Source: Bacteroidota bacterium (GTDB lineage: Bacteria > Bacteroidota > Bacteroidia > AKYH767-A > 2013-40CM-41-45). Taken from it: a stretch of DNA of 16,611 nt. Both the position numbers and the translations under genes were made by a program. The stretch lies in the NCBI GenBank assembly GCA_016721305.1, contig JADKIH010000022.1, positions 1-16,611 of the forward strand, in the 5' to 3' direction. Positions 1-6,688 of this stretch are shown here, piece after piece. Under the pieces are notes generated by a model that was not told where the DNA came from, ran no database searches, and saw nothing but the letters and a program-made list of their open reading frames with translations. Position 1 is the stretch's first letter. Each line of letters opens with the position of its first letter.

Positions 1-8
1 CGAAGCGC

Positions 9-36
9 CAATATTCAATATTCAATCTTCAATTTT
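9..36. repeat. heptamer tandem repeat at paaD 3' end
   Basis: Four consecutive 7-bp units (CAATATT, CAATATT, CAATCTT, CAATTTT) end exactly at the base before the paaD stop codon (37-39). It resembles in period and position the other short arrays in this window, which also sit at gene 3' ends. It may extend past the left edge. Confidence 0.6.
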
Positions 37-519
37 TCAATGGCACTTAAAATAATCAAACACCTCCAAACACCCCCCGCACCTATAAAGCGCCTTGCAA
101 GCTGTTGATCCGAAATGACTGATCATCTCGGTATTTGTACTTCCGCAGCGGGGACAGTGGATGGAGCGATTCAGCAAAACGTTTTTATCGTTCGTGCTAT
201 GTAAGGGTGGTGCTATTCCGTAAGCTGTTAGTTTTTCTTTGGCGTAATCGGTGAGCCAGTCGGTGGTCCAAACAGGGGAGAAGACAGTTTTTACTTCGAG
301 ATCTGTAATTCCCTTTTCTTTAAGTATCGAAAAAATTTCCTGCTCAATAGCTTTCATAGCCGGACAACCACTATATGTAGGAGTAATCGATACAATTACT
401 TTCGTGCCTTCCAATCTTACTTCACGCAAAATCCCCAGCTCCTCAATCGTAATCACCGGAATCTCCGGATCAGGAATCGAGCAAATCAACTGGTATATTT
501 CTTTCTCGGAAAGCTTCAT
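37..519 (-). CDS. paaD: PaaD, phenylacetyl-CoA epoxidase assembly subunit
   Basis: A 160-residue protein that matches PaaD of the phenylacetyl-CoA 1,2-epoxidase system. Its N-terminal half is a MIP18/DUF59-type domain (residues about 5-95) with the motif YSGCPAM at 49-55. Its C-terminal tail is a cysteine-rich zinc- or metal-binding module with CPRC (C122, C125), C141, CGGC (C147, C150) and the ending FDYFKCH, which is typical of PaaD. In the family it is thought to help assemble or mature the iron-containing oxygenase or the reductase rather than catalyse. It is the last gene of the minus-strand paa cluster seen here. The 119-bp gap to paaC is unusually long for this operon and is largely a heptamer array. 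Length is normal and the frame is intact. Confidence 0.93.
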   Translation of the reverse strand: MKLSEKEIYQLICSIPDPEIPVITIEELGILREVRLEGTKVIVSITPTYSGCPAMKAIEQEIFSILKEKGITDLEVKTVFSPVWTTDWLTDYAKEKLTAYGIAPPLHSTNDKNVLLNRSIHCPRCGSTNTEMISHFGSTACKALYRCGGCLEVFDYFKCH

Positions 520-569
520 AAGGGAATTGATAATTTAGAAATCAGAATTCAAAATCAACTTCAGTAACC

Positions 570-639
570 TCGAACCTTGAATCTTGAACTTTGAACTTTG
601 AACCTTGAACCTCGAACCTTGAACCTCGAACCTCGAACT
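570..639. repeat. heptamer array (TTGAACC/TCGAACC), ten units
   Basis: Ten unbroken 7-bp units, variants of TTGAACC (TCGAACC, TTGAATC, TTGAACT), run from 570 to 639, where the last base is also the first base of the paaC stop codon (639-641, minus strand). It fills most of the paaD-paaC gap, so it is transcribed within the operon. The same heptamer occurs at 4649-4751. Confidence 0.85.
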
Positions 640-1400
640 TACCATTCAACCCCCGGAAACGACCTCGGCAACACCTGCATCTCCGACAACAAATGCCCCA
701 AATGCTCGCTGTGAATTCCTTTGATCCCGCCGGTAATCATAAAACAATCTTTAGGAACAGTAAGTGTAGCCTGAGCGAAAACGGATTCTACTTTCTTCAT
801 CCAGTTTGCATAGACAACTGTCATGTCGACTGCAATGCCGGCTTTCAAAAGTTCGTTATCGATATCGTTACTCGCAAACATGTCGCCTGTAAAACGATAC
901 AACGTGTCGATTGCCTCAAGCATTCGAAGATTGCTCTCCGGTGTACCATCGCCAAAACGAATGATCCACTCGCTGCTGTGACGCAAATGATACGTAACTT
1001 CTTTCAACGATTTCTCTGCCAATGCAGCAAGCGTTGTGTCCTTGCTCTTGCAAAGTTCAGAAAAGAAATAGTAGTGAAACGCGCTAACGAAAAACTGACG
1101 CAGCATCGTGTGAGCGTAATCGCCGTTCGGTTGTTCAACCATTAGATTGTTCCGAAAATCTCTCTCGTCGCGTTGAAACGCAAGATCGTCTTCGGTGCGC
1201 CCTCTTCCTTCTAACTCTCCGGCATAGGTCAGAAAAGCTCGCGCTTGTCCGATCAGATCCAATGAGATGTTCGTGAGTGCAATATCTTCTTCAAGAATGG
1301 GTCCGTGACCGCACCATTCTCCAAGCCGTTGTCCCAGCACTAAGCTGGTGTCGCCAATTCGCAGAGCGTATTCAGCTGTAAGATTTTTTAAAGCAGACAT
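639..1400 (-). CDS. paaC: PaaC, structural subunit of phenylacetyl-CoA epoxidase
   Basis: A 253-residue ferritin-like helical protein, close to the usual PaaC length of about 250. Recognisable PaaC features are the N-terminal LGDTSLVLGQRLGEW-like stretch (here residues 15-29), the ISLDLIGQAR helix, and YHLRHSSEWIIRFGDGTPES in the middle. In the known complex PaaC pairs with the catalytic PaaA in an (AC)2 core but has no active di-iron site, so its role is structural. It lies 40 bp downstream of paaB on the same strand. The leader is A- and C-rich with no Shine-Dalgarno, as usual in Bacteroidota. The frame is intact. Confidence 0.94.
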   Translation of the reverse strand: MSALKNLTAEYALRIGDTSLVLGQRLGEWCGHGPILEEDIALTNISLDLIGQARAFLTYAGELEGRGRTEDDLAFQRDERDFRNNLMVEQPNGDYAHTMLRQFFVSAFHYYFFSELCKSKDTTLAALAEKSLKEVTYHLRHSSEWIIRFGDGTPESNLRMLEAIDTLYRFTGDMFASNDIDNELLKAGIAVDMTVVYANWMKKVESVFAQATLTVPKDCFMITGGIKGIHSEHLGHLLSEMQVLPRSFPGVEW

Positions 1401-1440
1401 TTTTACTGTTGTTGTGGGTTATTGTTGGGTAATTTATTCT

Positions 1441-1722
1441 TTATTCAAAATTCGCTCCCGGCGTTTTGTAGAAATTCGGGTGACGATAAATTTTGTCATT
1501 GCTTGGCTCGAAGAACGATCCCATGTCGTCAGGTGTAGATGACACAATCATTTCCGACGGAACGACCCAGATGCAAGTCGCTTCGTTCCTGCGCGAATAC
1601 ACGTCGCGTGCATTCTGCAAAGCCAATTCTTTGTCGGGCGCATGTACACTGCCGGCATGCTCAAAAGGCAAACCTGATCGCTTTTGTGTAAACACTTCCC
1701 AAAGGGGCCATTGTGAACTCAT
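1441..1722 (-). CDS. paaB: PaaB, phenylacetyl-CoA epoxidase subunit
   Basis: A 93-residue protein of normal PaaB length. It begins SSQWPLWEVFTQKRSGLPFEHAGSVHA-like, continues with ALQNARDVYSRRNEA and ends near a GSFFEPSNDKIYRHPNFY-like segment, all of which I recognise from PaaB. The family is needed for epoxidase activity and is thought to bridge PaaAC units. It is separated from paaA by 199 bp, which is odd for an operon of this kind. That gap contains a large palindromic element (1751-1820). Its 25-nt leader (1723-1747) closely resembles the leader of paaA. Frame intact. Confidence 0.94.
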   Translation of the reverse strand: MSSQWPLWEVFTQKRSGLPFEHAGSVHAPDKELALQNARDVYSRRNEATCIWVVPSEMIVSSTPDDMGSFFEPSNDKIYRHPNFYKTPGANFE

Positions 1723-1750
1723 GTTATAGTTGTTTTGTTTTTTCTAATTT

Positions 1751-1820
1751 ATGTCGATCATCGTCCGCATTTCGTTGCGGGTTCTTTGATCAACTTTTTC
1801 CTGCGGACGATGATCGACAT
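1751..1820. repeat. palindromic element, copy 1, inside paa operon
   Basis: A perfect 19-bp inverted repeat: left arm 1751-1769 (ATGTCGATCATCGTCCGCA) and right arm 1802-1820, with a 32-nt loop. It lies between paaA and paaB. The arm core ATGTCGWTCATCGTCCG recurs in the inner hairpins at 5995-6064 and 6325-6398. Immediately to its right, 1836-1872 resembles the outer arm of those elements, so this looks like a partial copy missing its left outer arm. In the transcript it would form a stable stem. Confidence 0.85.
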
Positions 1821-1887
1821 CTCTACTAACTTTGTGATCCGTCGTCCTCGCAGAGGATCTTGTAGGTTATTAAGGCAGACAGCTTGA

Positions 1888-1915
1888 ATTTAAACCATTC
1901 TGAACTGGTTTAAAT
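1888..1915. other. hairpin just past paaA stop
   Basis: A 10-bp perfect stem (1888-1897 with 1906-1915) around an 8-nt loop, six bases after the paaA stop codon (1922-1924) on the minus strand. No T-tract follows on either strand, so it is not a convincing intrinsic terminator. It could protect or process the paaA 3' end. Confidence 0.5.
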
Positions 1916-1921
1916 CTTCCG

Positions 1922-2872
1922 CTACGCCGCCGCATTCTTCGTCGCCTTCTTCTTCGCATAAGCTTCCGCAGCTTCGCGAACCCATGCACCCTCGGCATGC
2001 GCTTTCTTTCTCGCCATCAATCGCTCTTTATTGCAGATGCCGTTTCCTTTGATCACATTGAAAAATTCTTCCCAATTGATCTCGCCGAATTCGTACGAGC
2101 GTGTTTGCTCATTGTATTTCAAATCGGCATCCGGGACTTTCAATCCGATATTCTCTGCCTGAGGAACGGTACGATCTACAAAGCGTGTACGTAATTCATC
2201 GTTGCTATAGCGTTTCACTTTCCATCGCATCAACTCATCACTGTTCGGTGAGTTTGCATCGGACGGACCAAACATCATCAGCGACGGCCACCACCAGCGA
2301 TTCATCGCATCCTGTGCCATTGCTTTTTGTTCGGCTGTTCCGCGCATGAGCGTTGCTAAAATTTCATAGCCTTGCTTGTGATGGAAATTTTCTTCTTTGC
2401 AAATTCTCACCATCGCACGTGCATAAGGTCCGTACGAACATTTTGCAAGAGCTGTCTGATTGATAATTGCCGCACCGTCGACTAACCAACCAATCGCGCC
2501 GATATCGGCCCATGTTAGAGTAGGGTAGTTGAAGATGCTCGAATATTTTGCTTTGCCAGAAAGTAAATCGTCGAGCATTTGCTCGCGACTTATTCCTAGC
2601 GTTTCTGTTCCGCAGTAAATGTACAAGCCGTGTCCGCCTTCGTCCTGAACTTTGGCAAGCAATACGGCTTTACGACGCAGACTCGGTGCGCGCGTAATCC
2701 AATTGCCTTCCGGTAACATTCCCACTACTTCGCTGTGCGCATGCTGACTCATCATCCGAATCAATTGCTTTCGGTACCGCTCAGGCATCCAGTCTTTCGC
2801 CTCTATAATTTCACCGCGATCAATCTTCGCCTGAAATTGTGCTTCTCTTTCTTGTTCTGAAATAGCTTGCAT
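1922..2872 (-). CDS. paaA: PaaA, catalytic subunit of phenylacetyl-CoA epoxidase
   Basis: A 316-residue ferritin-like di-iron oxygenase subunit of normal length. It forms the 1,2-epoxide of phenylacetyl-CoA using O2 and electrons from PaaE. The visible candidate iron ligands are E48 (HSEVVG), E78-x-x-H81 (DEGGH), D132 (VDGAA) and E161-x-x-H164 (EENFHH). All match, by my memory of the family, the spacing of the PaaA di-iron site. The tryptophan-rich NRWWWPSLMMFGP segment is also characteristic. The C-terminus is an Ala/Lys-rich tail. It starts 21 bp after the upstream membrane-protein gene with an A-rich leader and no Shine-Dalgarno, so the two are probably co-transcribed. Frame intact. Confidence 0.96.
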   Translation of the reverse strand: MQAISEQEREAQFQAKIDRGEIIEAKDWMPERYRKQLIRMMSQHAHSEVVGMLPEGNWITRAPSLRRKAVLLAKVQDEGGHGLYIYCGTETLGISREQMLDDLLSGKAKYSSIFNYPTLTWADIGAIGWLVDGAAIINQTALAKCSYGPYARAMVRICKEENFHHKQGYEILATLMRGTAEQKAMAQDAMNRWWWPSLMMFGPSDANSPNSDELMRWKVKRYSNDELRTRFVDRTVPQAENIGLKVPDADLKYNEQTRSYEFGEINWEEFFNVIKGNGICNKERLMARKKAHAEGAWVREAAEAYAKKKATKNAAA

Positions 2873-2893
2873 GTATGTTGTTGTTTGTTTTTT

Positions 2894-3325
2894 CTAACTA
2901 AAATTCAAATCCGAAAGCAATCTTTTTCTCTTGAAAAAGTTTGGGTGATTATACGCGGTGATAATCACTCTCCATCGTGAAATCGCTTTCTTGATTTCTT
3001 CATTCGTCATGTGCTTGTCAACTGCTTCTTTGCAAAGGGCCGGAAATTCTGCATCGGGCGCTAATTGAAAATGACGAAAATTTTCTTCCATTCGAATGAT
3101 GCGATCCTGTAAACGGACGGCATAATAGCGGAACAAAATCGTAATGATGATGGCAACGACTGAAAGTCCGGTTAAAATATAGGCTTCCAGTAAGTTTGAA
3201 GGTTCGTCGAGCTGCTCGATAATATTGATTATCGACGCAATAAAGATACTGATAACCAGCGTATAAAGCAGTCCGTGGTAATAAGGATCGTACTTTTTAT
3301 GGTTGGAATATGACTGCTTTTTCAT
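2894..3325 (-). CDS. DUF6526-like small membrane protein, first gene of the paa operon
   Basis: A 143-residue protein that I match to the DUF6526 family. It starts MKKQSYSNHKKYDPYYHG, has two hydrophobic segments (about residues 19-36 and 47-65), then the motif YYAVRLQDRIIRMEENFR and a C-terminal KAISRWR segment. The reading frame stays open upstream to 3397, but a strong Bacteroidota promoter lies at 3344-3373 with its expected start site near 3337. The ATG at 3325 is therefore the better start. Its stop codon (2894-2896) lies inside the paaA leader. Function is unknown; the position suggests co-regulation with phenylacetate degradation rather than a defined role in it. Confidence 0.75.
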   Translation of the reverse strand: MKKQSYSNHKKYDPYYHGLLYTLVISIFIASIINIIEQLDEPSNLLEAYILTGLSVVAIIITILFRYYAVRLQDRIIRMEENFRHFQLAPDAEFPALCKEAVDKHMTNEEIKKAISRWRVIITAYNHPNFFKRKRLLSDLNFS

Positions 3326-3343
3326 CACTAATTTGTCCGAAAA

Positions 3344-3373
3344 CAAAGCTACTCTTTTTGGATTTTTCTGCAA
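3344..3373 (-). promoter_or_regulatory. Bacteroidota-type promoter for the paa operon
   Basis: On the minus strand, TTG (3373-3371) is followed by exactly 19 bp and then TAGCTTTG (3351-3344). This matches the Bacteroidota -33 TTG and -7 TAnnTTTG consensus. The inferred start site falls a few bases downstream, giving a short leader before the ATG at 3325. Confidence 0.7.
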
Positions 3374-3378
3374 AATTG

Positions 3379-3403
3379 AGTGGGCTTTAGAAGCCACTTT
3401 TTT
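3379..3403 (+). terminator. possible + strand intrinsic terminator
   Basis: An 8-bp stem with one bulged G (3379-3387 with 3391-3398) and a 3-nt loop is followed by six T residues (3398-3403) on the plus strand. It would stop transcripts running antisense through the paa operon from reaching the glycosyltransferase genes. It lies six bases beyond the -33 element. Confidence 0.35.
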
Positions 3404-3415
3404 CGCCTATTTCAC

Positions 3416-3439
3416 TGATAAAATCAGATATTTTTATCA
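3416..3439. promoter_or_regulatory. possible operator palindrome upstream of the paa promoter
   Basis: The inverted repeat TGATAAAA (3416-3423), 8-bp spacer, TTTTATCA (3432-3439) is centred about 55 bp upstream of the paa operon -33 element and about 95 bp upstream of the divergent glycosyltransferase. Its size and symmetry would fit a dimeric regulator, but it is AT-rich and could be chance. Confidence 0.3.
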
Positions 3440-3523
3440 TTCTGAAATTGCCTGCCGGAAATATGTCTTTCTGCGTCATTAATTTCGCTAAGCACCGTTG
3501 ATTCCCTATACTTGTAAGCTACA

Positions 3524-4645
3524 ATGCCGGCCGCCCAAAGAGTTATTATTTCCGTCGTTTCCGACCTTGTCACCGATCAACGGGTGCATCGTACTGCTCT
3601 TAGTCTTCATGGCAAAGGCCTGAATGTCATGCTCGTAGGACGGAAAAAGCACGACTCGGCCGAAATGGATGGCCGTCCATATGCCGCCCGCCGTTTCCGT
3701 CTCTGGGCCGAAAAAGGGCCGTTATTCTACGCCTTTTTCAATATCCGTCTGTTTTTCTACCTGCTCTTTTCCCGTGCCGACATTTTAGTAACAAACGATC
3801 TCGACACTTTGTTGCCGAATTTTCTGATTTCTAAAATCAAGGGTTGCAAGCTGTATTACGATAGCCATGAGTATTTCACCGAAGTTCCCGAGCTCGTTTC
3901 GCGACCTCGCGTGAGAGCGATTTGGTTACGAATTGAAAAATGGATTTTCCCGAAATTGAAAAATGTATTCACGGTAAATGATTCAATCGCTTCCATCTAT
4001 CGTGAAAAATATAATGTCGATGTGAAAGTCGTTCGCAATCTCCCGATTCGTCGTCACGATTCATCGCCTGCATTGAAACGTGAAGATTTCAATCTCCCGA
4101 CTGACAAAACGATTTTCCTCTTCCAGGGCGCCGGTATAAATATCGACCGTGGAGCAGAGGAGGCGATTGAAGCAGTAGCGCTCTTAGATCGCGCTGCCTT
4201 ACTCTTCATCGGTGGCGGCGACGTGATCGAAGAATTGAAAAAGAAAGTTGCCGATAAAAATTTGTCCGGAAAAATTTTCTTTCTGCCACGACAACCGATG
4301 GATCAATTGCATCGCTACTCCAAATTAGCCGATATCGGACTCACGCTCGACAAAGACACGAATCTGAATTATCGCTATTCATTGCCAAATAAGCTCTTCG
4401 ATTATATCCAGGCCGGCCTACCGGTTCTGGCCTCAAACCTGCCGGAAGTGGCGAAAATAGTGGAAGAATACGCCATCGGCCACATTACTCCCTCTCACGA
4501 ACCGCACATTTTAGCTGAACAAATGGATTCAATGATGAATAATCGCCAACAACTTGACTCGTGGAGGGAAAATTTAAAACTTGCAGCCGCAGAGTTATGT
4601 TGGGAGAGGGAAGAACGAAAGTTATTAGAGATCTTCCGGCTATAA
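3524..4645 (+). CDS. GT4-type glycosyltransferase
   Basis: A 373-residue cytosolic glycosyltransferase with two Rossmann-like halves (GT-B fold). The N-terminal acceptor half has DLVTDQRVHRTA (14-25) and DSHEYFTEVPEL (113-124). The C-terminal donor half has the GAGINIDRG strand-loop (202-210), FIGGGD (228-233) and the sugar-nucleotide-binding motif SLPNKLFDYIQAGLPVLAS (286-304) followed by E308. This is the pattern of family GT4 retaining transferases. Sugar and acceptor cannot be read from sequence. It is followed, after a repeat-filled 117-bp gap, by a second glycosyltransferase, so both probably act in one surface polysaccharide or glycolipid pathway. A near-consensus -7 box (TATACTTG, 3507-3514) lies just upstream. 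Confidence 0.85.
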   Translation: MPAAQRVIISVVSDLVTDQRVHRTALSLHGKGLNVMLVGRKKHDSAEMDGRPYAARRFRLWAEKGPLFYAFFNIRLFFYLLFSRADILVTNDLDTLLPNFLISKIKGCKLYYDSHEYFTEVPELVSRPRVRAIWLRIEKWIFPKLKNVFTVNDSIASIYREKYNVDVKVVRNLPIRRHDSSPALKREDFNLPTDKTIFLFQGAGINIDRGAEEAIEAVALLDRAALLFIGGGDVIEELKKKVADKNLSGKIFFLPRQPMDQLHRYSKLADIGLTLDKDTNLNYRYSLPNKLFDYIQAGLPVLASNLPEVAKIVEEYAIGHITPSHEPHILAEQMDSMMNNRQQLDSWRENLKLAAAELCWEREERKLLEIFRL

Positions 4646-4648
4646 TTT

Positions 4649-4751
4649 GGTTCAAAGTTCAAGGTTCAAAGTTCAATGTTTCCGCATCGGGAACTTTGAA
4701 CCTTGAACCTTGAACCTTGAACTTTGAACCTTGAACCTTGAACTTTGAACC
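4649..4751. repeat. inverted heptamer arrays between glycosyltransferases
   Basis: Four heptamers in one orientation (alternating GGTTCAA and AGTTCAA, 4649-4676) face eight and a half units of the opposite orientation (GAACTTT or GAACCTT, 4691-4751) across a 14-nt spacer. The two blocks are complementary and can form a long hairpin starting three bases after the upstream stop codon. The right-hand block ends 11 bases before the next ATG. The heptamer is the same as at 570-639. Confidence 0.85.
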
Positions 4752-4762
4752 GAATCCCGAAA

Positions 4763-5878
4763 ATGCCCCAAACCCTACACGTCATATCCTTCGACATCCC
4801 CTTCCCAGCCGACTACGGCGGAGTGATCGACGTGTATTATAAGCTGAAGGCATTGAAGAAGGCTGGGGTGAATGTGATTTTGCATTGCTTCGAATACGGT
4901 CGTGCACATCGGAAGGAATTGAATCAGGTTGCAAAGGAAGTTTATTACTATACGAGAAAAAATTCTCGCAAATATTTATTCAATACATACCCGTATATCG
5001 TTCTGAGTCGTCAGTCAGATGAATTGAGAGAGCGTCTGCTCAAGGACAATTACCCGATTCTGATGGAAGGACTTCATTCTACTTTTCTTTTGAATGATCC
5101 TGCTTTTGCGGAACGACGAATGATGGTACGAACTCATAACGTCGAGCATGATTACTACGAAAATCTCGCTCGTGTGGAGAAGAATATTTTCAAACGCTAT
5201 TATTTCTACAACGAAGCCGGTAAGCTACTCAAGTATGAAAGCACACTGAAAAAAGCATCTGCCGTATTTGCCATTTCTCCTGCCGATACTGTGCACTTCG
5301 GAAAGATTTCGTCGCATGTTACTTACGTTCCGGCCTTTCATCCGTTCGAAGAAGTAACGCTTACTGAATCGCAGGAGAAGTATTTTCTTTATCACGGAAA
5401 TCTAGCTGTGGGAGAAAATAACGAAGCCGCTATTTATCTGACCGAAAAAGTCTTCAACGATCTTCCATACCAATTAATCATCGCCGGGAATCGTCCGTCG
5501 GCTGATTTGAAGAAGGCCGTGAAGAATCATCCGAACGTTCAGCTCATGGACAGTCTGAATCCCGATGAAATCTATTCGCTCATTGCCAATGCCCGTTGCA
5601 ACATCCTTCCGACTTTCCAGGCAACAGGAATTAAATTGAAATTGCTCGCAGCGCTCTTCCTCGGAAAACACTGCATCGTCAATACCCCAATGATTGCCAA
5701 CACCGGCCTCGAAAAATTATGTATGCTTGCCGATAGTCCCGAAGCCATGAAAGAACGAGTAAAAGAAGTGATGGCCAAAAAATCATTCACCCGCGAAGAG
5801 TTTCAGCTGAGACAGGATGTTTTGATGAAGCAGTTTTCGAATGGGGCAGGGGCGGAGAGGATACTTAAGGCCCTTTGA
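4763..5878 (+). CDS. GT4-like glycosyltransferase
   Basis: A 371-residue GT-B glycosyltransferase distinct from its upstream neighbour. It opens with LHVISFDIPFPADYGGVIDV, whose GG loop is typical of GT4 acceptor domains, and has RTHNVEHDYY at 123-132. The donor half has YHGNLAVGENNEA (210-222), LIIAGNRPS (238-246) and QATGIKLKLLAALFLGKHCI (286-305), the nucleotide-sugar site. The frame is open from a TTG at 4745, but that codon belongs to the heptamer array; the ATG at 4763 precedes the conserved first strand and is the better start. It ends in a gene-free 808-bp region. Donor and acceptor are unknown. Confidence 0.83.
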   Translation: MPQTLHVISFDIPFPADYGGVIDVYYKLKALKKAGVNVILHCFEYGRAHRKELNQVAKEVYYYTRKNSRKYLFNTYPYIVLSRQSDELRERLLKDNYPILMEGLHSTFLLNDPAFAERRMMVRTHNVEHDYYENLARVEKNIFKRYYFYNEAGKLLKYESTLKKASAVFAISPADTVHFGKISSHVTYVPAFHPFEEVTLTESQEKYFLYHGNLAVGENNEAAIYLTEKVFNDLPYQLIIAGNRPSADLKKAVKNHPNVQLMDSLNPDEIYSLIANARCNILPTFQATGIKLKLLAALFLGKHCIVNTPMIANTGLEKLCMLADSPEAMKERVKEVMAKKSFTREEFQLRQDVLMKQFSNGAGAERILKAL

Positions 5879-5945
5879 TACTTTTATAAGATTTGAGTGG
5901 ACCATTTGGAATCAGAATTAATTGCTGAATTCAATCCTGTACCTT

Positions 5946-6113
5946 TTAACAAGCAAGTTCCGCAAAGGCGGATGACAGTTGCGCGTAGCTAAGTATGTCG
6001 TTCATCGTCCGGGTTAAATTGTTTGCTATGAATCAAGTTCTCGAACCTGGACGATGAACGAGATAAAAATAAGAAGAACCCTGTCATCCGCCTTGGCGGA
6101 ACTTGCTTGTTAA
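5946..6113. repeat. nested palindromic (REPIN-like) element E1
   Basis: The outer arms 5946-5978 and 6081-6113 are complementary except at one position. Inside them is a second inverted repeat (5995-6015 with 6044-6064, 19 of 21 paired), whose core is ATGTCGTTCATCGTCC. Each outer arm also folds on itself (TCCGC-AAAG-GCGGA on the left, TCCGCC-TT-GGCGGA on the right), so it looks like two REP-type sequences facing each other around an inner hairpin. It lies 68 bp after the glycosyltransferase stop. No transposase gene is inside it. Confidence 0.85.
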
Positions 6114-6200
6114 TTGACAAATGCTTTGCTAAACGTTCGTATCTGAACGGTAAATAAAAAGCACTCGCCCTAAAACAACTTAAGGTATTGAAACGCGATG

Positions 6201-6258
6201 AGCCTTGAACAGTGGATTAAAAATCACACAACTCAAAACAAAGGATTTGTGAAATCCT
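6201..6258. repeat. direct repeat with mini-hairpin, copy A
   Basis: The 48 bases 6201-6248 match 6470-6517 at 46 positions. Each copy ends in a small hairpin: here AGGATTT-GTG-AAATCCT (6242-6258). It follows element E1, while its partner follows element E2, so the whole unit appears duplicated. Copy A lies further from its element because about 60 bp of extra sequence intervenes. Confidence 0.8.
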
Positions 6259-6281
6259 GATTAGGGGAGCATACTGTCTCA

Positions 6282-6443
6282 TAACAAGCAAGATCCTTTC
6301 AGGATGACAGTTGCGTGTGGCGTATTATGTCGTTCATCGTCCGGGTTAAATTATTTCCAATGAAACAAGTTCTCGAACCCGGACGATGAACGACATAAAA
6401 TAAAAGCGGACCTGTCATCCGCCTTGGCGGAACTTGCTTGTTA
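6282..6443. repeat. nested palindromic (REPIN-like) element E2
   Basis: A second copy of E1. The inner hairpin here is a perfect 23-bp inverted repeat (6325-6347 with 6376-6398). The right outer arm (6412-6442) is identical to that of E1. The left outer arm (6283-6310) has diverged, but its own mini-hairpin is kept with different bases (ATCCT-TTC-AGGAT), so pairing is retained while sequence changes. Confidence 0.85.
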
Positions 6444-6469
6444 ATAGAACAAGACTTTCCTAAAAGTTT

Positions 6470-6527
6470 AGCCTTGAACAGTGGATTAAAAATCACACAG
6501 CTCAAAGCAAAGGATTTCGAAATCCTT
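6470..6527. repeat. direct repeat with mini-hairpin, copy B
   Basis: Partner of 6201-6258. The terminal hairpin is here a perfect 18-bp palindrome (6510-6527, AAGGATTTCGAAATCCTT). The stretch 6528-6648 beyond it holds nothing I can identify. Confidence 0.8.
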
Positions 6528-6648
6528 CGAAGCGGGCGCCGAATTTCATCGTAAAGTCGTGAGCGAAATGAAATCGTTTTTCTTCCAACGAAAAAGTTTA
6601 AATAATAAACAGTCGAGCAAAACCTCAACACACAAAACCGTTCACCCT

Positions 6649-6688
6649 AAGCAACCAAGCAACCAAGCAACTGAGCAGTCAGGCAACT
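6649..6688. repeat. octamer tandem repeat at ftsE 3' end
   Basis: Five 8-bp units (AAGCAACC twice, AAGCAACT, GAGCAGTC, AGGCAACT), decaying to the right, overlap the first bases of the ftsE stop codon (6687-6689, minus strand). Like the heptamer arrays it marks a gene 3' end, but with a different unit. Confidence 0.65.

Noticed and set aside
570..639. Repeat arrays as a CRISPR
   Set aside because: Units are 7 bp with no spacers and no cas genes nearby.
3326..3397. Longer N-terminus for the DUF6526-like protein, starting at 3397
   Set aside because: The extra 24 residues cover the promoter and its start site and do not resemble the family's N-terminus.
4745..4762. TTG start at 4745 for the second glycosyltransferase
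   Set aside because: The codon is part of the heptamer array; the ATG at 4763 fits the first conserved strand.
5879..6686. A transposase or RNA gene hidden in the convergent gap
   Set aside because: No frame in this 808-bp stretch gives a recognisable protein, and no tRNA- or rRNA-like sequence is visible; palindromes explain most of its structure.
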